From assembly GCA_964642445.1 (NCBI GenBank), contig CAZXQZ010000017.1, positions 1-35,091 on the forward strand: 35,091 nt of DNA, in the 5' to 3' direction. Position numbers and translations under genes: made by a program. Shown piece by piece: positions 1 through 6,515 of this stretch. The notes under the pieces were generated by a model, which saw only the letters and a program-made list of their open reading frames with translations, did not search any database and was not told the DNA's origin. The DNA is from SSC4 sp964642445 (GTDB lineage: Bacteria > Chloroflexota > Anaerolineae > SSC4 > Amarolineaceae). Position 1 is the stretch's first letter. Each line of letters begins with the position of its first letter.

Positions 1-90
1 TCCGTACTCCCTACTCCGTACTCCCTACTCCGTACTCCCTACTCCGTACTCCCTACTCCGTACTCCCTACTCCCTACTCCCCCTACCGAT
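1..90. repeat. Tandem 14-mer repeat (tccgtactccctac) at the window edge
   Basis: Five perfect head-to-tail copies of tccgtactccctac occupy 1-70, followed by a half unit tccctac and a decaying C-rich tail. The 14-mer is two related heptamers (tccgtac + tccctac). The array probably continues beyond the window. It resembles the short tandemly repeated heptamers (STRR) known from cyanobacterial intergenic DNA. Its last ccctac supplies the stop codon (TAG on the minus strand, 83-85) of the adjacent reductase gene. Related heptamers recur at 1764-1790 and at the right end of the window. Confidence 0.95.
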
Positions 91-1627
91 TCCGCCCATA
101 CTTCTCGTGGCTGGAAACCCAATCCAGGGACGAGATCGCCGAGGCCAATGACAATTCCCCTGCCAGCACCGTGGCCGTCACGATTTCGGCCAGGCGGTTG
201 ACTTTTCCTTTCCCGTAACAGCCCAACATCTCCAGGCACTCGCGCTGTGTGGCCAAACCGGTGCCGCCGCCGTAGGTCGCAACGATCAGCGAGGGCACCG
301 TGATCGAGATGTACAGGTCGTGTTCGGGTGTCAGTTCGGTATAGATCAAACCAGCCGATGATTCAGCCACGTTGGCCACATCCTGGCCGGTCGCGATGAA
401 CATGGCCGTAATGGCATTGGCCGAATGCAAACCATTGTTGTTGGCACCGGACAGGATAGCGCCCATGTTGGCCACGCCGGCATGGTATGCCAGGTTCTCC
501 GGTGTTACCCGCATATGCTCGATCAGCACGTCGCGTTTGATCGTGGCTTCGGCTGTGACCCGTTTGCCCCGCGTGCGCATGATGTTGATCTGCGACGCCT
601 TCTTGTCGGTGGCAAAATTGGATTCCAGGTAGAAGTGTTTGATGCCGGGGTAATGATCGAGAATCCAGCTGCATGCAGCAAACGTGGCACGGCCCACCAT
701 GTTCTGCCCGGCCGCATCACCAGTCGTATAATTGAAGCGCAGAAAGACGAACTTGCTGGCGATGTAGGGGTCGATATACTGCAGCCGGGCGATGCTCGAT
801 GTTGCCTCGGCCTCTTCGCGAATCTTATCCTCGTTTTGGCCAACCCACTGCAAGAACTCGCGACCCGCGCGGGCATCCTCGAATACAAACACGGGTGCAC
901 GCTGCATGGCGTCCCCCACCACCGACACCTTGGCACCACCACACAGGTTCAGAAGCTTCATGCCGCGGTTGTACGAGGCAACCAACGTGCCTTCGGCCGT
1001 GGCCAGGGGGATCAAAAAGTCGCCCTGGGCATGCTCACCGTTGATACGCAGCGGGCCAGCAAACCCCAGCGGCACCTGGGCAACACCAGTGAAGTTTTCG
1101 ATATTACCCTGGGTGATGTGCGGATCGAACGAATATTGGGAGATGTGTTGCACCGGGGCACCGGTGTATTGACTGATGAACTGCTGCCGCCGGGTGATGA
1201 TGTCCGCAGAATAGTTGTCTGCTGTGTCACGCGGGATACGCACCATCTCGCGACCGCTTTCCGAAATGGAATCCTCTACTTCGAACTTCAGCTGCCCAAA
1301 TGGCTGGGTGTCACACGTCAGTTGGACTTTGTGTTTGCCCTTGGACAGTGGGTCGATGCGCAGGCGAAACATCAGCACTGCGCGCAGGGGAAATGCGATC
1401 GGGTCCTGAACTGAAACGTCGGCAGGCGTGCGGACGATACCATCCGCCAGCTCGATCGTCACAGCATCGAGGGGAACGTCTTGGTCGTCGATGCGCACCC
1501 CAAGGAGAGCGGTCATCTGGCCGTCACTCAGCCGGTTTTTGATCAAAAATCGGACACAGCCTGGCTCGTTCTTGAGGCTGTTGAAAGTGTACAGCCGCTG
1601 CAGGAGTAGGCTCGGAATCTGGGACAT
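83..1627 (-). CDS. hmgA: Hydroxymethylglutaryl-CoA reductase
   Basis: Predicted to reduce HMG-CoA to mevalonate with two NAD(P)H, the committed step of the mevalonate route to isoprenoids. The 514-residue protein has the class I hallmarks: ENFTGVAQVPLGFAGPL (177-193), ATAEGTLVAS with catalytic Glu212, DAAGQNM (304-310), TDKK around 340-343 with the catalytic Lys, GQD with catalytic Asp416, and a C-terminal His507. Unlike many soluble bacterial enzymes it carries about 130 extra N-terminal residues. These look beta-rich, have no membrane span, and I do not recognise them. The start at 1627 was chosen because GGAGG lies about 8 bases upstream; an in-frame start 51 bases earlier has no such site. 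An extended -10 (TGGTATAAT, minus strand, TATAAT at 1735-1730) lies upstream. The gene stands alone, divergent from prs. Stop is formed at the edge of the tandem repeat. Confidence 0.95.
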   Translation of the reverse strand: MSQIPSLLLQRLYTFNSLKNEPGCVRFLIKNRLSDGQMTALLGVRIDDQDVPLDAVTIELADGIVRTPADVSVQDPIAFPLRAVLMFRLRIDPLSKGKHKVQLTCDTQPFGQLKFEVEDSISESGREMVRIPRDTADNYSADIITRRQQFISQYTGAPVQHISQYSFDPHITQGNIENFTGVAQVPLGFAGPLRINGEHAQGDFLIPLATAEGTLVASYNRGMKLLNLCGGAKVSVVGDAMQRAPVFVFEDARAGREFLQWVGQNEDKIREEAEATSSIARLQYIDPYIASKFVFLRFNYTTGDAAGQNMVGRATFAACSWILDHYPGIKHFYLESNFATDKKASQINIMRTRGKRVTAEATIKRDVLIEHMRVTPENLAYHAGVANMGAILSGANNNGLHSANAITAMFIATGQDVANVAESSAGLIYTELTPEHDLYISITVPSLIVATYGGGTGLATQRECLEMLGCYGKGKVNRLAEIVTATVLAGELSLASAISSLDWVSSHEKYGRNR

Positions 1628-1729
1628 AAAAGGCCTCCGCGGGTTTGGGTTGGTCTGTGGGCAGCCCAGAACAACCAACGCTCACCACCACCAGGCAAGG
1701 TCGGCCACTGGACTCGGAAAATTTCATGG

Positions 1730-1738
1730 ATTATACCA
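1730..1738 (-). promoter_or_regulatory. Extended -10 promoter for the HMG-CoA reductase gene
   Basis: Read on the minus strand the sequence is TGGTATAAT, a perfect -10 preceded by a TG extension, about 100 bases before the reductase start. No good -35 is visible at the standard distance, which fits an extended -10 promoter. Inference from consensus only. Confidence 0.5.
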
Positions 1739-1763
1739 CAAAACAGACAGACAGCACGAACAA

Positions 1764-1790
1764 TACTACTCCCTACTCCCTCCTCCCCAC
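1764..1790. repeat. Short ctactccc heptamer repeat upstream of the prs promoter
   Basis: The sequence tactactccctactccctcctccccac is a degenerate stretch of the same ctactcc heptamer found in the arrays at both window ends. It abuts the -35 element of the prs promoter at 1795. Confidence 0.75.
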
Positions 1791-1794
1791 TCAA

Positions 1795-1823
1795 TTGACC
1801 AGAAACCTACTCTCGCATATAAT
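1795..1823 (+). promoter_or_regulatory. Promoter for the prs operon
   Basis: TTGACC (1795-1800) and TATAAT (1818-1823) are separated by 17 bases, a near-consensus sigma-70 type promoter about 87 bases before the prs start. It probably drives prs, the bactofilin gene and the amino acid genes that follow. Confidence 0.75.
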
Positions 1824-1909
1824 CGAAACCGTCGCAAGATTCGTGTAAGTAGTGTCACGATCAACAACCGGTGTTGAACCGGCGTCATGTTCACAGGAGG
1901 GAGAGATTC

Positions 1910-2866
1910 ATGGGACATCCTCTCCATCTTTTTTCGGGCAACGCAAACCTGCCCCTGGCGGAAGCGGTGGCGGCCTGTTTGAACCAGAAGCTTGGCCTCT
2001 GCGAGACCAAACGGCTGCCTGATAGTGAGATTTTCGTCGAGGTCAAGGAAGCGGTGCGCGGCCAGGACATCTTCTTCATCCAGCCCTGTTCGGCCCCGGT
2101 CAACGACCATCTGATGGAGCTGCTGCTGTATTTGGACGCCTTTCGCCGTGCCTCGGCGCACAGCATCACAGTGGTGATACCCTATTTCCCCTATGCACGC
2201 CAGGAACGCATGGCCAAAGGCCGCGAGGCCATCAGCGCCAAAGTGGTGGCACGTATGCTGCAAACACTCGGTGCCACGCGTGTCGTCTATGTCGACATTC
2301 ATGCCGAAGCAACGCAGGGTTTTTTCGACATACCCGTCGATCCGCTGTCGGCGCGTAAGGTGTTTGCTGACTATTTCAAACACAAGGAACTGCAAGACGC
2401 CGTCATCGTGTCACCCGACGTCGGGCGGGCCAAATTGGCGGGCCGCTATGCCGAAATCATGGGTCTTCCCCTGGCGCTGATGCACAAACGGCGCCTCTCG
2501 CACAGCGACGTCCTGACATCCCACGTCGTGGGTGACCTCGAAGGTAAGATCCCAATTGTCATCGACGACGTCATCGCCGGCGGCAGCATCCTGACCCAGC
2601 TCGATGCGCTGGTTGAGGCCGGTGCACGCCCCGAGATTTACCTGGCTATCACCCATCCCGTGCTGCTGCCCTCGGCCTTGAAGCGTCTGGGCAACCCGAT
2701 CATCAAGGAGCTGGTGGTGACCGACACCATCTATGTGCCACCAGAACGGCAGCATCCCAAGCTGCAGATCTGTTCGATTGCTCCACTGCTGGCCGATGCC
2801 ATCGAGCGCATCCACGAAGCACGCACACTCAGCCCCTTGCTCAAGCTGGCGCCGAGTGAGTGGTGA
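1910..2866 (+). CDS. prs: Ribose-phosphate pyrophosphokinase (divergent PRPP loop)
   Basis: Predicted to transfer pyrophosphate from ATP to ribose 5-phosphate, making PRPP for nucleotide, His and Trp synthesis. The 318-residue length is typical. Family signatures are clear: PYARQERMAKGREAISAKVV in the ATP-binding/flexible-loop region, VDIHAEATQGFFDIPVD, and the PRPP-binding loop IDDVIAGGSIL. That loop departs from the usual DDxxxTGGT: the Thr-Gly-Gly-Thr positions read G-G-S-I. A divergent subfamily is therefore likely. The start at 1910 follows AGGAGG (1895-1900) by 9 bases; a GTG 39 bases earlier is less likely because it precedes this ribosome-binding site. The bactofilin gene starts 24 bases downstream, so the two are probably co-transcribed. 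Confidence 0.93.
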   Translation: MGHPLHLFSGNANLPLAEAVAACLNQKLGLCETKRLPDSEIFVEVKEAVRGQDIFFIQPCSAPVNDHLMELLLYLDAFRRASAHSITVVIPYFPYARQERMAKGREAISAKVVARMLQTLGATRVVYVDIHAEATQGFFDIPVDPLSARKVFADYFKHKELQDAVIVSPDVGRAKLAGRYAEIMGLPLALMHKRRLSHSDVLTSHVVGDLEGKIPIVIDDVIAGGSILTQLDALVEAGARPEIYLAITHPVLLPSALKRLGNPIIKELVVTDTIYVPPERQHPKLQICSIAPLLADAIERIHEARTLSPLLKLAPSEW

Positions 2867-2890
2867 CCGATCCATACAAGGAGAGATTGA

Positions 2891-3358
2891 GTGTTTTCAT
2901 CACCTTTTGGGAAAGACAAAAAACCTGAACCCGATGCCATCGAAGTTGTGATCGGGTCGCGCGCAACCATGAACGGTGAGCTGCGGGCCGACGGCACCAT
3001 TCGTATCGACGGGGTCATCGAAGGCGGCACTATCACGACACCTTCCAACGTCGTCATCACGGCCAGCGCGCGTGTCATGGCCGATATCCAGGCGAGGGTC
3101 GTGTCCGTGGCCGGTGCTTACAAAGGGATCATTACGGCCGAGCGGGTCGAACTCCTGGAGGGCGGGCGCATCTGGGGCACGGTGAAAGTGGCTTCCTTTT
3201 TGCTCGATCCCGGTGGTTATCTGCGGGGCGAGTTGGTGATGCAGGGTGAAGAACCCCAGCAGCCCTTTGTGATTCCACCCCCCACCGGCTCAGCCGCCCA
3301 GATTCCGGTTATCGAAGCCCCGGCCAACAATCGACCGGCGCCGGTTACAAACCCATGA
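2891..3358 (+). CDS. Bactofilin (polymer-forming cytoskeletal protein)
   Basis: The 155-residue protein has the bactofilin (DUF583) core, a short right-handed beta-helix, from about residue 20 to 118. It shows the family's repeating hydrophobic-glycine pattern: VIGSRATMNGELRADGTIRI, DGVIEGGTI, ARVVSVAGAYKGIITAERVE, GGRIWGTVKV. A short N-terminal tail and a Pro-rich C-terminal tail (PPPTGSAAQIPV onward) flank the core, as in characterised bactofilins. These proteins self-assemble without nucleotide and scaffold cell-envelope or cytoskeletal functions; the role here is unknown. The GTG start at 2891 is supported by AAGGAG (2878-2883). The stop overlaps the next gene's start (ATGA), so translation is coupled to the racemase gene. 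Confidence 0.92.
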   Translation: MFSSPFGKDKKPEPDAIEVVIGSRATMNGELRADGTIRIDGVIEGGTITTPSNVVITASARVMADIQARVVSVAGAYKGIITAERVELLEGGRIWGTVKVASFLLDPGGYLRGELVMQGEEPQQPFVIPPPTGSAAQIPVIEAPANNRPAPVTNP

Positions 3359-4470
3359 CCATCGTCGAGCAGGTCACCCTCTATCATATCGCCCTGCCGC
3401 TGGTCAGCCCGTTCGAGACCAGTTTTGGCCGGCAAACCGTGCGCGATGCGATCGTGGTGGAGCTGCGCAGCACCGCCGGCAGCGGCTGGGGGGAGTGCGT
3501 GGCGGCCGAAGCGCCGGCCTACTCCTACGAAACCAATGACAGCGCCTGGTCTGTGCTGACACGTTACCTCATCCCGGCGGTCTTCAGCCAGCCACTGCAC
3601 GACCTGGCCGAGCTGCACGCACGCTGGGCCTGGGTGCGCGGGCACAACATGGCCAAAGCTGCCCTGGCCGGTGCTGCGGCCGCCCTGCTCGCCCAGGGCC
3701 AGGGTCAGTCCCTGGCCGGCTACCTGGGGGGTACGCGGCCCCGCGTCCCGGTGGGTGTGAGTATCGGCATTCAGGAGTCGCCGGCCAAACTGGTCGCTGT
3801 GGCGGCCGATTACGTGCAGCAGGGTTACCGCCGCCTGAAGGTGAAGATCAAACCGGGCAAAGATTTGCGCTACCTGGCGGCCGTGCGCAAAGAATTCCCC
3901 GACATGGCACTCATGGCCGATGCCAACTCGGCCTATACGTTGGATGATCTGGATCTGCTGCGCCGGCTGGATGAGTTCAACCTGCTCATGATCGAACAGC
4001 CCCTGGATCACGACGACATCTACGAGCACAGCCTCTTACAGCGTGAGCTGCAAACACCTATCTGCCTGGACGAAAGCATTCATTCACTGCTGCACGCGCA
4101 GGCTGCGTTGGCACTGGGCAGCTGCCGCGTGATCAACATCAAGGTGGGGCGTGTCGGTGGTCTGCTGCCGGCCAGGCAGATTCACGACCTGTGCCAGGCT
4201 CACGATATCCCGGTCTGGTGCGGCGGCATGCTCGAAACGGGCATTGGCCGCGCCGCCAACCTGGCCATCGCCAGCCTGCCCAACTTTACCCTGCCTGGGG
4301 ATATATCGGCCAGCAGCCGCTATTATGCGACCGATGTTGCTGCGCCCACCTTTGCCCTCAACGACGACAGCACGATCACCGTGCCGACTGCGCCGGGGCT
4401 GGGGGTCACGGTCGACCGTGAAGCCCTGGCGGGCGTGACGCAACACAGCCAGACCCTGCGGCCCTCGTGA
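3355..4470 (+). CDS. menC: Enolase-superfamily N-acylamino acid racemase / o-succinylbenzoate synthase
   Basis: A 371-residue muconate-lactonising-subgroup enolase of the OSBS/NSAR family. All catalytic residues are visible: Lys162/Lys164 (LKVKIK), metal ligands Asp189 (MADAN), Glu214 (IEQPL) and Asp239 (LDES), and general base Lys263 (NIKVGRVGG). Spacing and length match the promiscuous Amycolatopsis/Bacillus-type NSAR/OSBS enzymes rather than the short E. coli MenC. OSBS activity would serve menaquinone synthesis, but no other men genes are nearby. The next two genes are an M20 deacylase and a GNAT transferase. This context favours racemisation of N-succinyl or other N-acyl amino acids. The gene overlaps the bactofilin stop by 4 bases and its own stop overlaps the next start (TGATG). 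The family is certain; the physiological substrate is inferred. Confidence 0.88.
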   Translation: MTIVEQVTLYHIALPLVSPFETSFGRQTVRDAIVVELRSTAGSGWGECVAAEAPAYSYETNDSAWSVLTRYLIPAVFSQPLHDLAELHARWAWVRGHNMAKAALAGAAAALLAQGQGQSLAGYLGGTRPRVPVGVSIGIQESPAKLVAVAADYVQQGYRRLKVKIKPGKDLRYLAAVRKEFPDMALMADANSAYTLDDLDLLRRLDEFNLLMIEQPLDHDDIYEHSLLQRELQTPICLDESIHSLLHAQAALALGSCRVINIKVGRVGGLLPARQIHDLCQAHDIPVWCGGMLETGIGRAANLAIASLPNFTLPGDISASSRYYATDVAAPTFALNDDSTITVPTAPGLGVTVDREALAGVTQHSQTLRPS

Positions 4471-5630
4471 TGGAACCTGTCATGCACGAGACATTCCCTG
4501 TACCCCAGCTGCTGGCGGCAATGCAGCGGCAGTCCAATTCGCTGCTGCACGACTTGCTGGCCTGGTGCGCCATCGAGTCGCCTTCGAGTGACCCGGCCGC
4601 GACGACCCATATGGCGCAGCAGGTCGCCGCGCACATGGCGGCACGCGGCGCGCAGGTGACTCTCGTGCCGGGCGCGACCACCGGCGCACTCGTCGAGGCG
4701 GTGTGGTCCGGGGGGCCGGGCAAGCCGATTTTGCTGCTGGGCCATCACGACACGGTGCACCCCACCGGCAGTGTAGCCAAAAACCCACCGCGTCTCGTCG
4801 ACGGGCGCTGTTACGGTCCAGGCGGTTACGACATGAAAGCCGGCCTGCTGCTGGCTGGTGCGGCGCTGCATGCTCTGTTCAGCCTGGGCTGGGCACCGCG
4901 GCGGCCGGTGATTCTGTTGAGCACGGCCGATGAAGAGATCAGCAGTATCGAGTCACGTACGCGCATCGAGGCCCTTGCACGCGACGCAGAGGCGGCCCTG
5001 GTATTGGAGCCCGCTTTTGCGCACGGCGAGCTCAAAACGGCGCGCAAAGGTGTGGGTACTTTCAGGCTTTCGGTGCGCGGCCGGTCGGCCCATGCCGGCG
5101 GTGCGCACGAGCTGGGCGTGAGCGCCATTACCGAGTTGGCGCACCAGGTGCTGCGGCTGGCGGCCCTGACCGATTATGCGCGGGGGGTGACGGTCAACGT
5201 GGGCCAGGTTGCAGGTGGCACTGCCGTCAACACCGTTGCCGCCCACGCCAGTGCGCTCATCGATGTGCGCGTCAAGGCGCGCGAGGATGCGCAGTGGGTC
5301 AGCGAGCAGTTGGCTGCGCTGCAGCCCGTGCTGCCCGGCGCCATTCTGGAAGTCAGTGGTGGCATCGACCGCCCACCGATGGAGCGGCTGCCGGCAACCG
5401 TGCGCCTCTTCGAGCTGGCCTGTGCCCTGGGTCGCGAGATCGGCCTCGAACTGCGCGAAACGGCGACCGGTGGGGGCAGTGATGGCAATCTGACGTCGGC
5501 CCTGGGTACGCCCACCCTGGATGGCCTGGGTGCGTGCGGCGACGGGGCCCACACCGATGAAGAATACGTTTGGGTCGATCAGCTGGCCCCGCGGGGCGCC
5601 GTGCTGGCCGGTCTATTGTGTCATCTCTGA
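4470..5630 (+). CDS. M20-family metallopeptidase / N-acyl-amino acid deacylase
   Basis: A 386-residue M20 (ArgE/DapE/CPG2-like) dizinc hydrolase. Visible elements are the metal-binding GHHDTVHP (His92, Asp94), bridging Asp121 in GPGGYDMKAG, Glu155/Glu156 in STADEEIS (general base and metal ligand), the VLEP metal ligand Glu180, His208 of the dimerisation domain (GRSAHAGG), and the last metal ligand His361 in GAHTDEEY. The family removes acyl groups from N-acyl-L-amino acids or cleaves C-terminal amino acids. Next to an N-acylamino acid racemase, an N-succinyl/N-acyl-L-amino acid hydrolase is the most economical reading. The start overlaps the previous stop (TGATG at 4468-4472); a GTG one codon earlier and an ATG at 4482 are alternatives. 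Substrate is inferred from context only. Confidence 0.88.
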   Translation: MEPVMHETFPVPQLLAAMQRQSNSLLHDLLAWCAIESPSSDPAATTHMAQQVAAHMAARGAQVTLVPGATTGALVEAVWSGGPGKPILLLGHHDTVHPTGSVAKNPPRLVDGRCYGPGGYDMKAGLLLAGAALHALFSLGWAPRRPVILLSTADEEISSIESRTRIEALARDAEAALVLEPAFAHGELKTARKGVGTFRLSVRGRSAHAGGAHELGVSAITELAHQVLRLAALTDYARGVTVNVGQVAGGTAVNTVAAHASALIDVRVKAREDAQWVSEQLAALQPVLPGAILEVSGGIDRPPMERLPATVRLFELACALGREIGLELRETATGGGSDGNLTSALGTPTLDGLGACGDGAHTDEEYVWVDQLAPRGAVLAGLLCHL

Positions 5631-5666
5631 GCCAAGTCCCCGCGGCCTGATCCAAGGACATGACCC

Positions 5667-6515
5667 ATGACACCATCCGACATCACCATTCGTCGCCTGG
5701 CTACTTTCGAAGAGTACGTCGCCTGCGAGGAGCTGCAGCAGATCTGCTGGCAAACGACACCACTCGAAGCGGTGCCGGCACACCTGATGCTGACGATGCA
5801 GCAAGAATCAGGTCTCGTGTTGGGTGCTTTTACGGCCGAAGGGCAGCTGGTCGGTTTCGCGCTTGGTTTTTTGGGGCGTGCAGGGGATCGACTGAAACAC
5901 TGCTCGCACATGGCAGCGGTCCACCCCTACTACCGCGATCAGAACATCGGTTATCGACTGAAGCTAGCGCAGCGCGAGGTCATCCTGGCCGACGGATTGA
6001 CGCTGATCACCTGGACGTACGATCCGCTCGAGTTTCGTAACGCGGTGTTGAACATCGCCAAGCTGGGGGCGACGGCCAACGTGTACAAACGCAACATCTA
6101 CGGCCAGCGCCTGGGGGGTCTCAATGCGGCGCTGCCCACCGACCGGTTTCAGGTGCAGTGGGAAGTTGCCAGCGAACGGGTGCGCCAGGTCGTGGCCAGT
6201 GGGCAGCGTGTGGAAGCGCCGGTTGCCAGCGACCCCGATCTCCTTCTGACACGTGTGGCCATCGAAAACGACGTGCCGGTCCTGGTGGCAACGGGGCCGG
6301 TGGCCGATGCACCGCTGATCGGCGTGCAAATCCCTGCCCATTTCCAGCACGTCAAACGTCTGAACGTGGATGTAGCCCGGCAGTGGCGGGTGGGTACGCG
6401 CGCCCTCTTCGAGACTGCGTTCCGCACGGGTTACGTCGTCGTCAACGCCACGCCCGACCTGACACGGCCCGACGTGTTTGGGGTCTACACGCTGGTACAG
6501 ACCGCGGACGCCTAA
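5667..6515 (+). CDS. GNAT-family acyltransferase (COG3375-like), putative amino acid N-succinyltransferase
   Basis: A 282-residue protein with an N-terminal GNAT fold (about 8-150). The acyl-CoA pyrophosphate loop is seen as AVHPYYRDQNIGYRLK, followed by a motif WTYDPLEFRNAVLNIAKLGA typical of the COG3375 subgroup. The C-terminal 130 residues are a second domain seen in this subgroup. In Geobacillus an enzyme of this type adds succinyl from succinyl-CoA to D-amino acids, the first step before racemisation and hydrolysis. Start at 5667 follows AAGGA (5654-5658) by 8 bases and the gene is 36 bases after the deacylase, so it is likely the end of the operon. Its stop overlaps the convergent downstream gene by 4 bases. 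The acyl donor and acceptor are inferred. Confidence 0.8.
   Translation: MTPSDITIRRLATFEEYVACEELQQICWQTTPLEAVPAHLMLTMQQESGLVLGAFTAEGQLVGFALGFLGRAGDRLKHCSHMAAVHPYYRDQNIGYRLKLAQREVILADGLTLITWTYDPLEFRNAVLNIAKLGATANVYKRNIYGQRLGGLNAALPTDRFQVQWEVASERVRQVVASGQRVEAPVASDPDLLLTRVAIENDVPVLVATGPVADAPLIGVQIPAHFQHVKRLNVDVARQWRVGTRALFETAFRTGYVVVNATPDLTRPDVFGVYTLVQTADA

Noticed and set aside
1..90. CRISPR-like array
   Set aside because: The 14-mer units are contiguous without spacers, so it is a simple tandem repeat.
425..1414. 329-codon plus-strand frame opposite the HMG-CoA reductase gene
   Set aside because: Shadow of a conserved gene with all catalytic motifs on the minus strand; no family resemblance or start signal.
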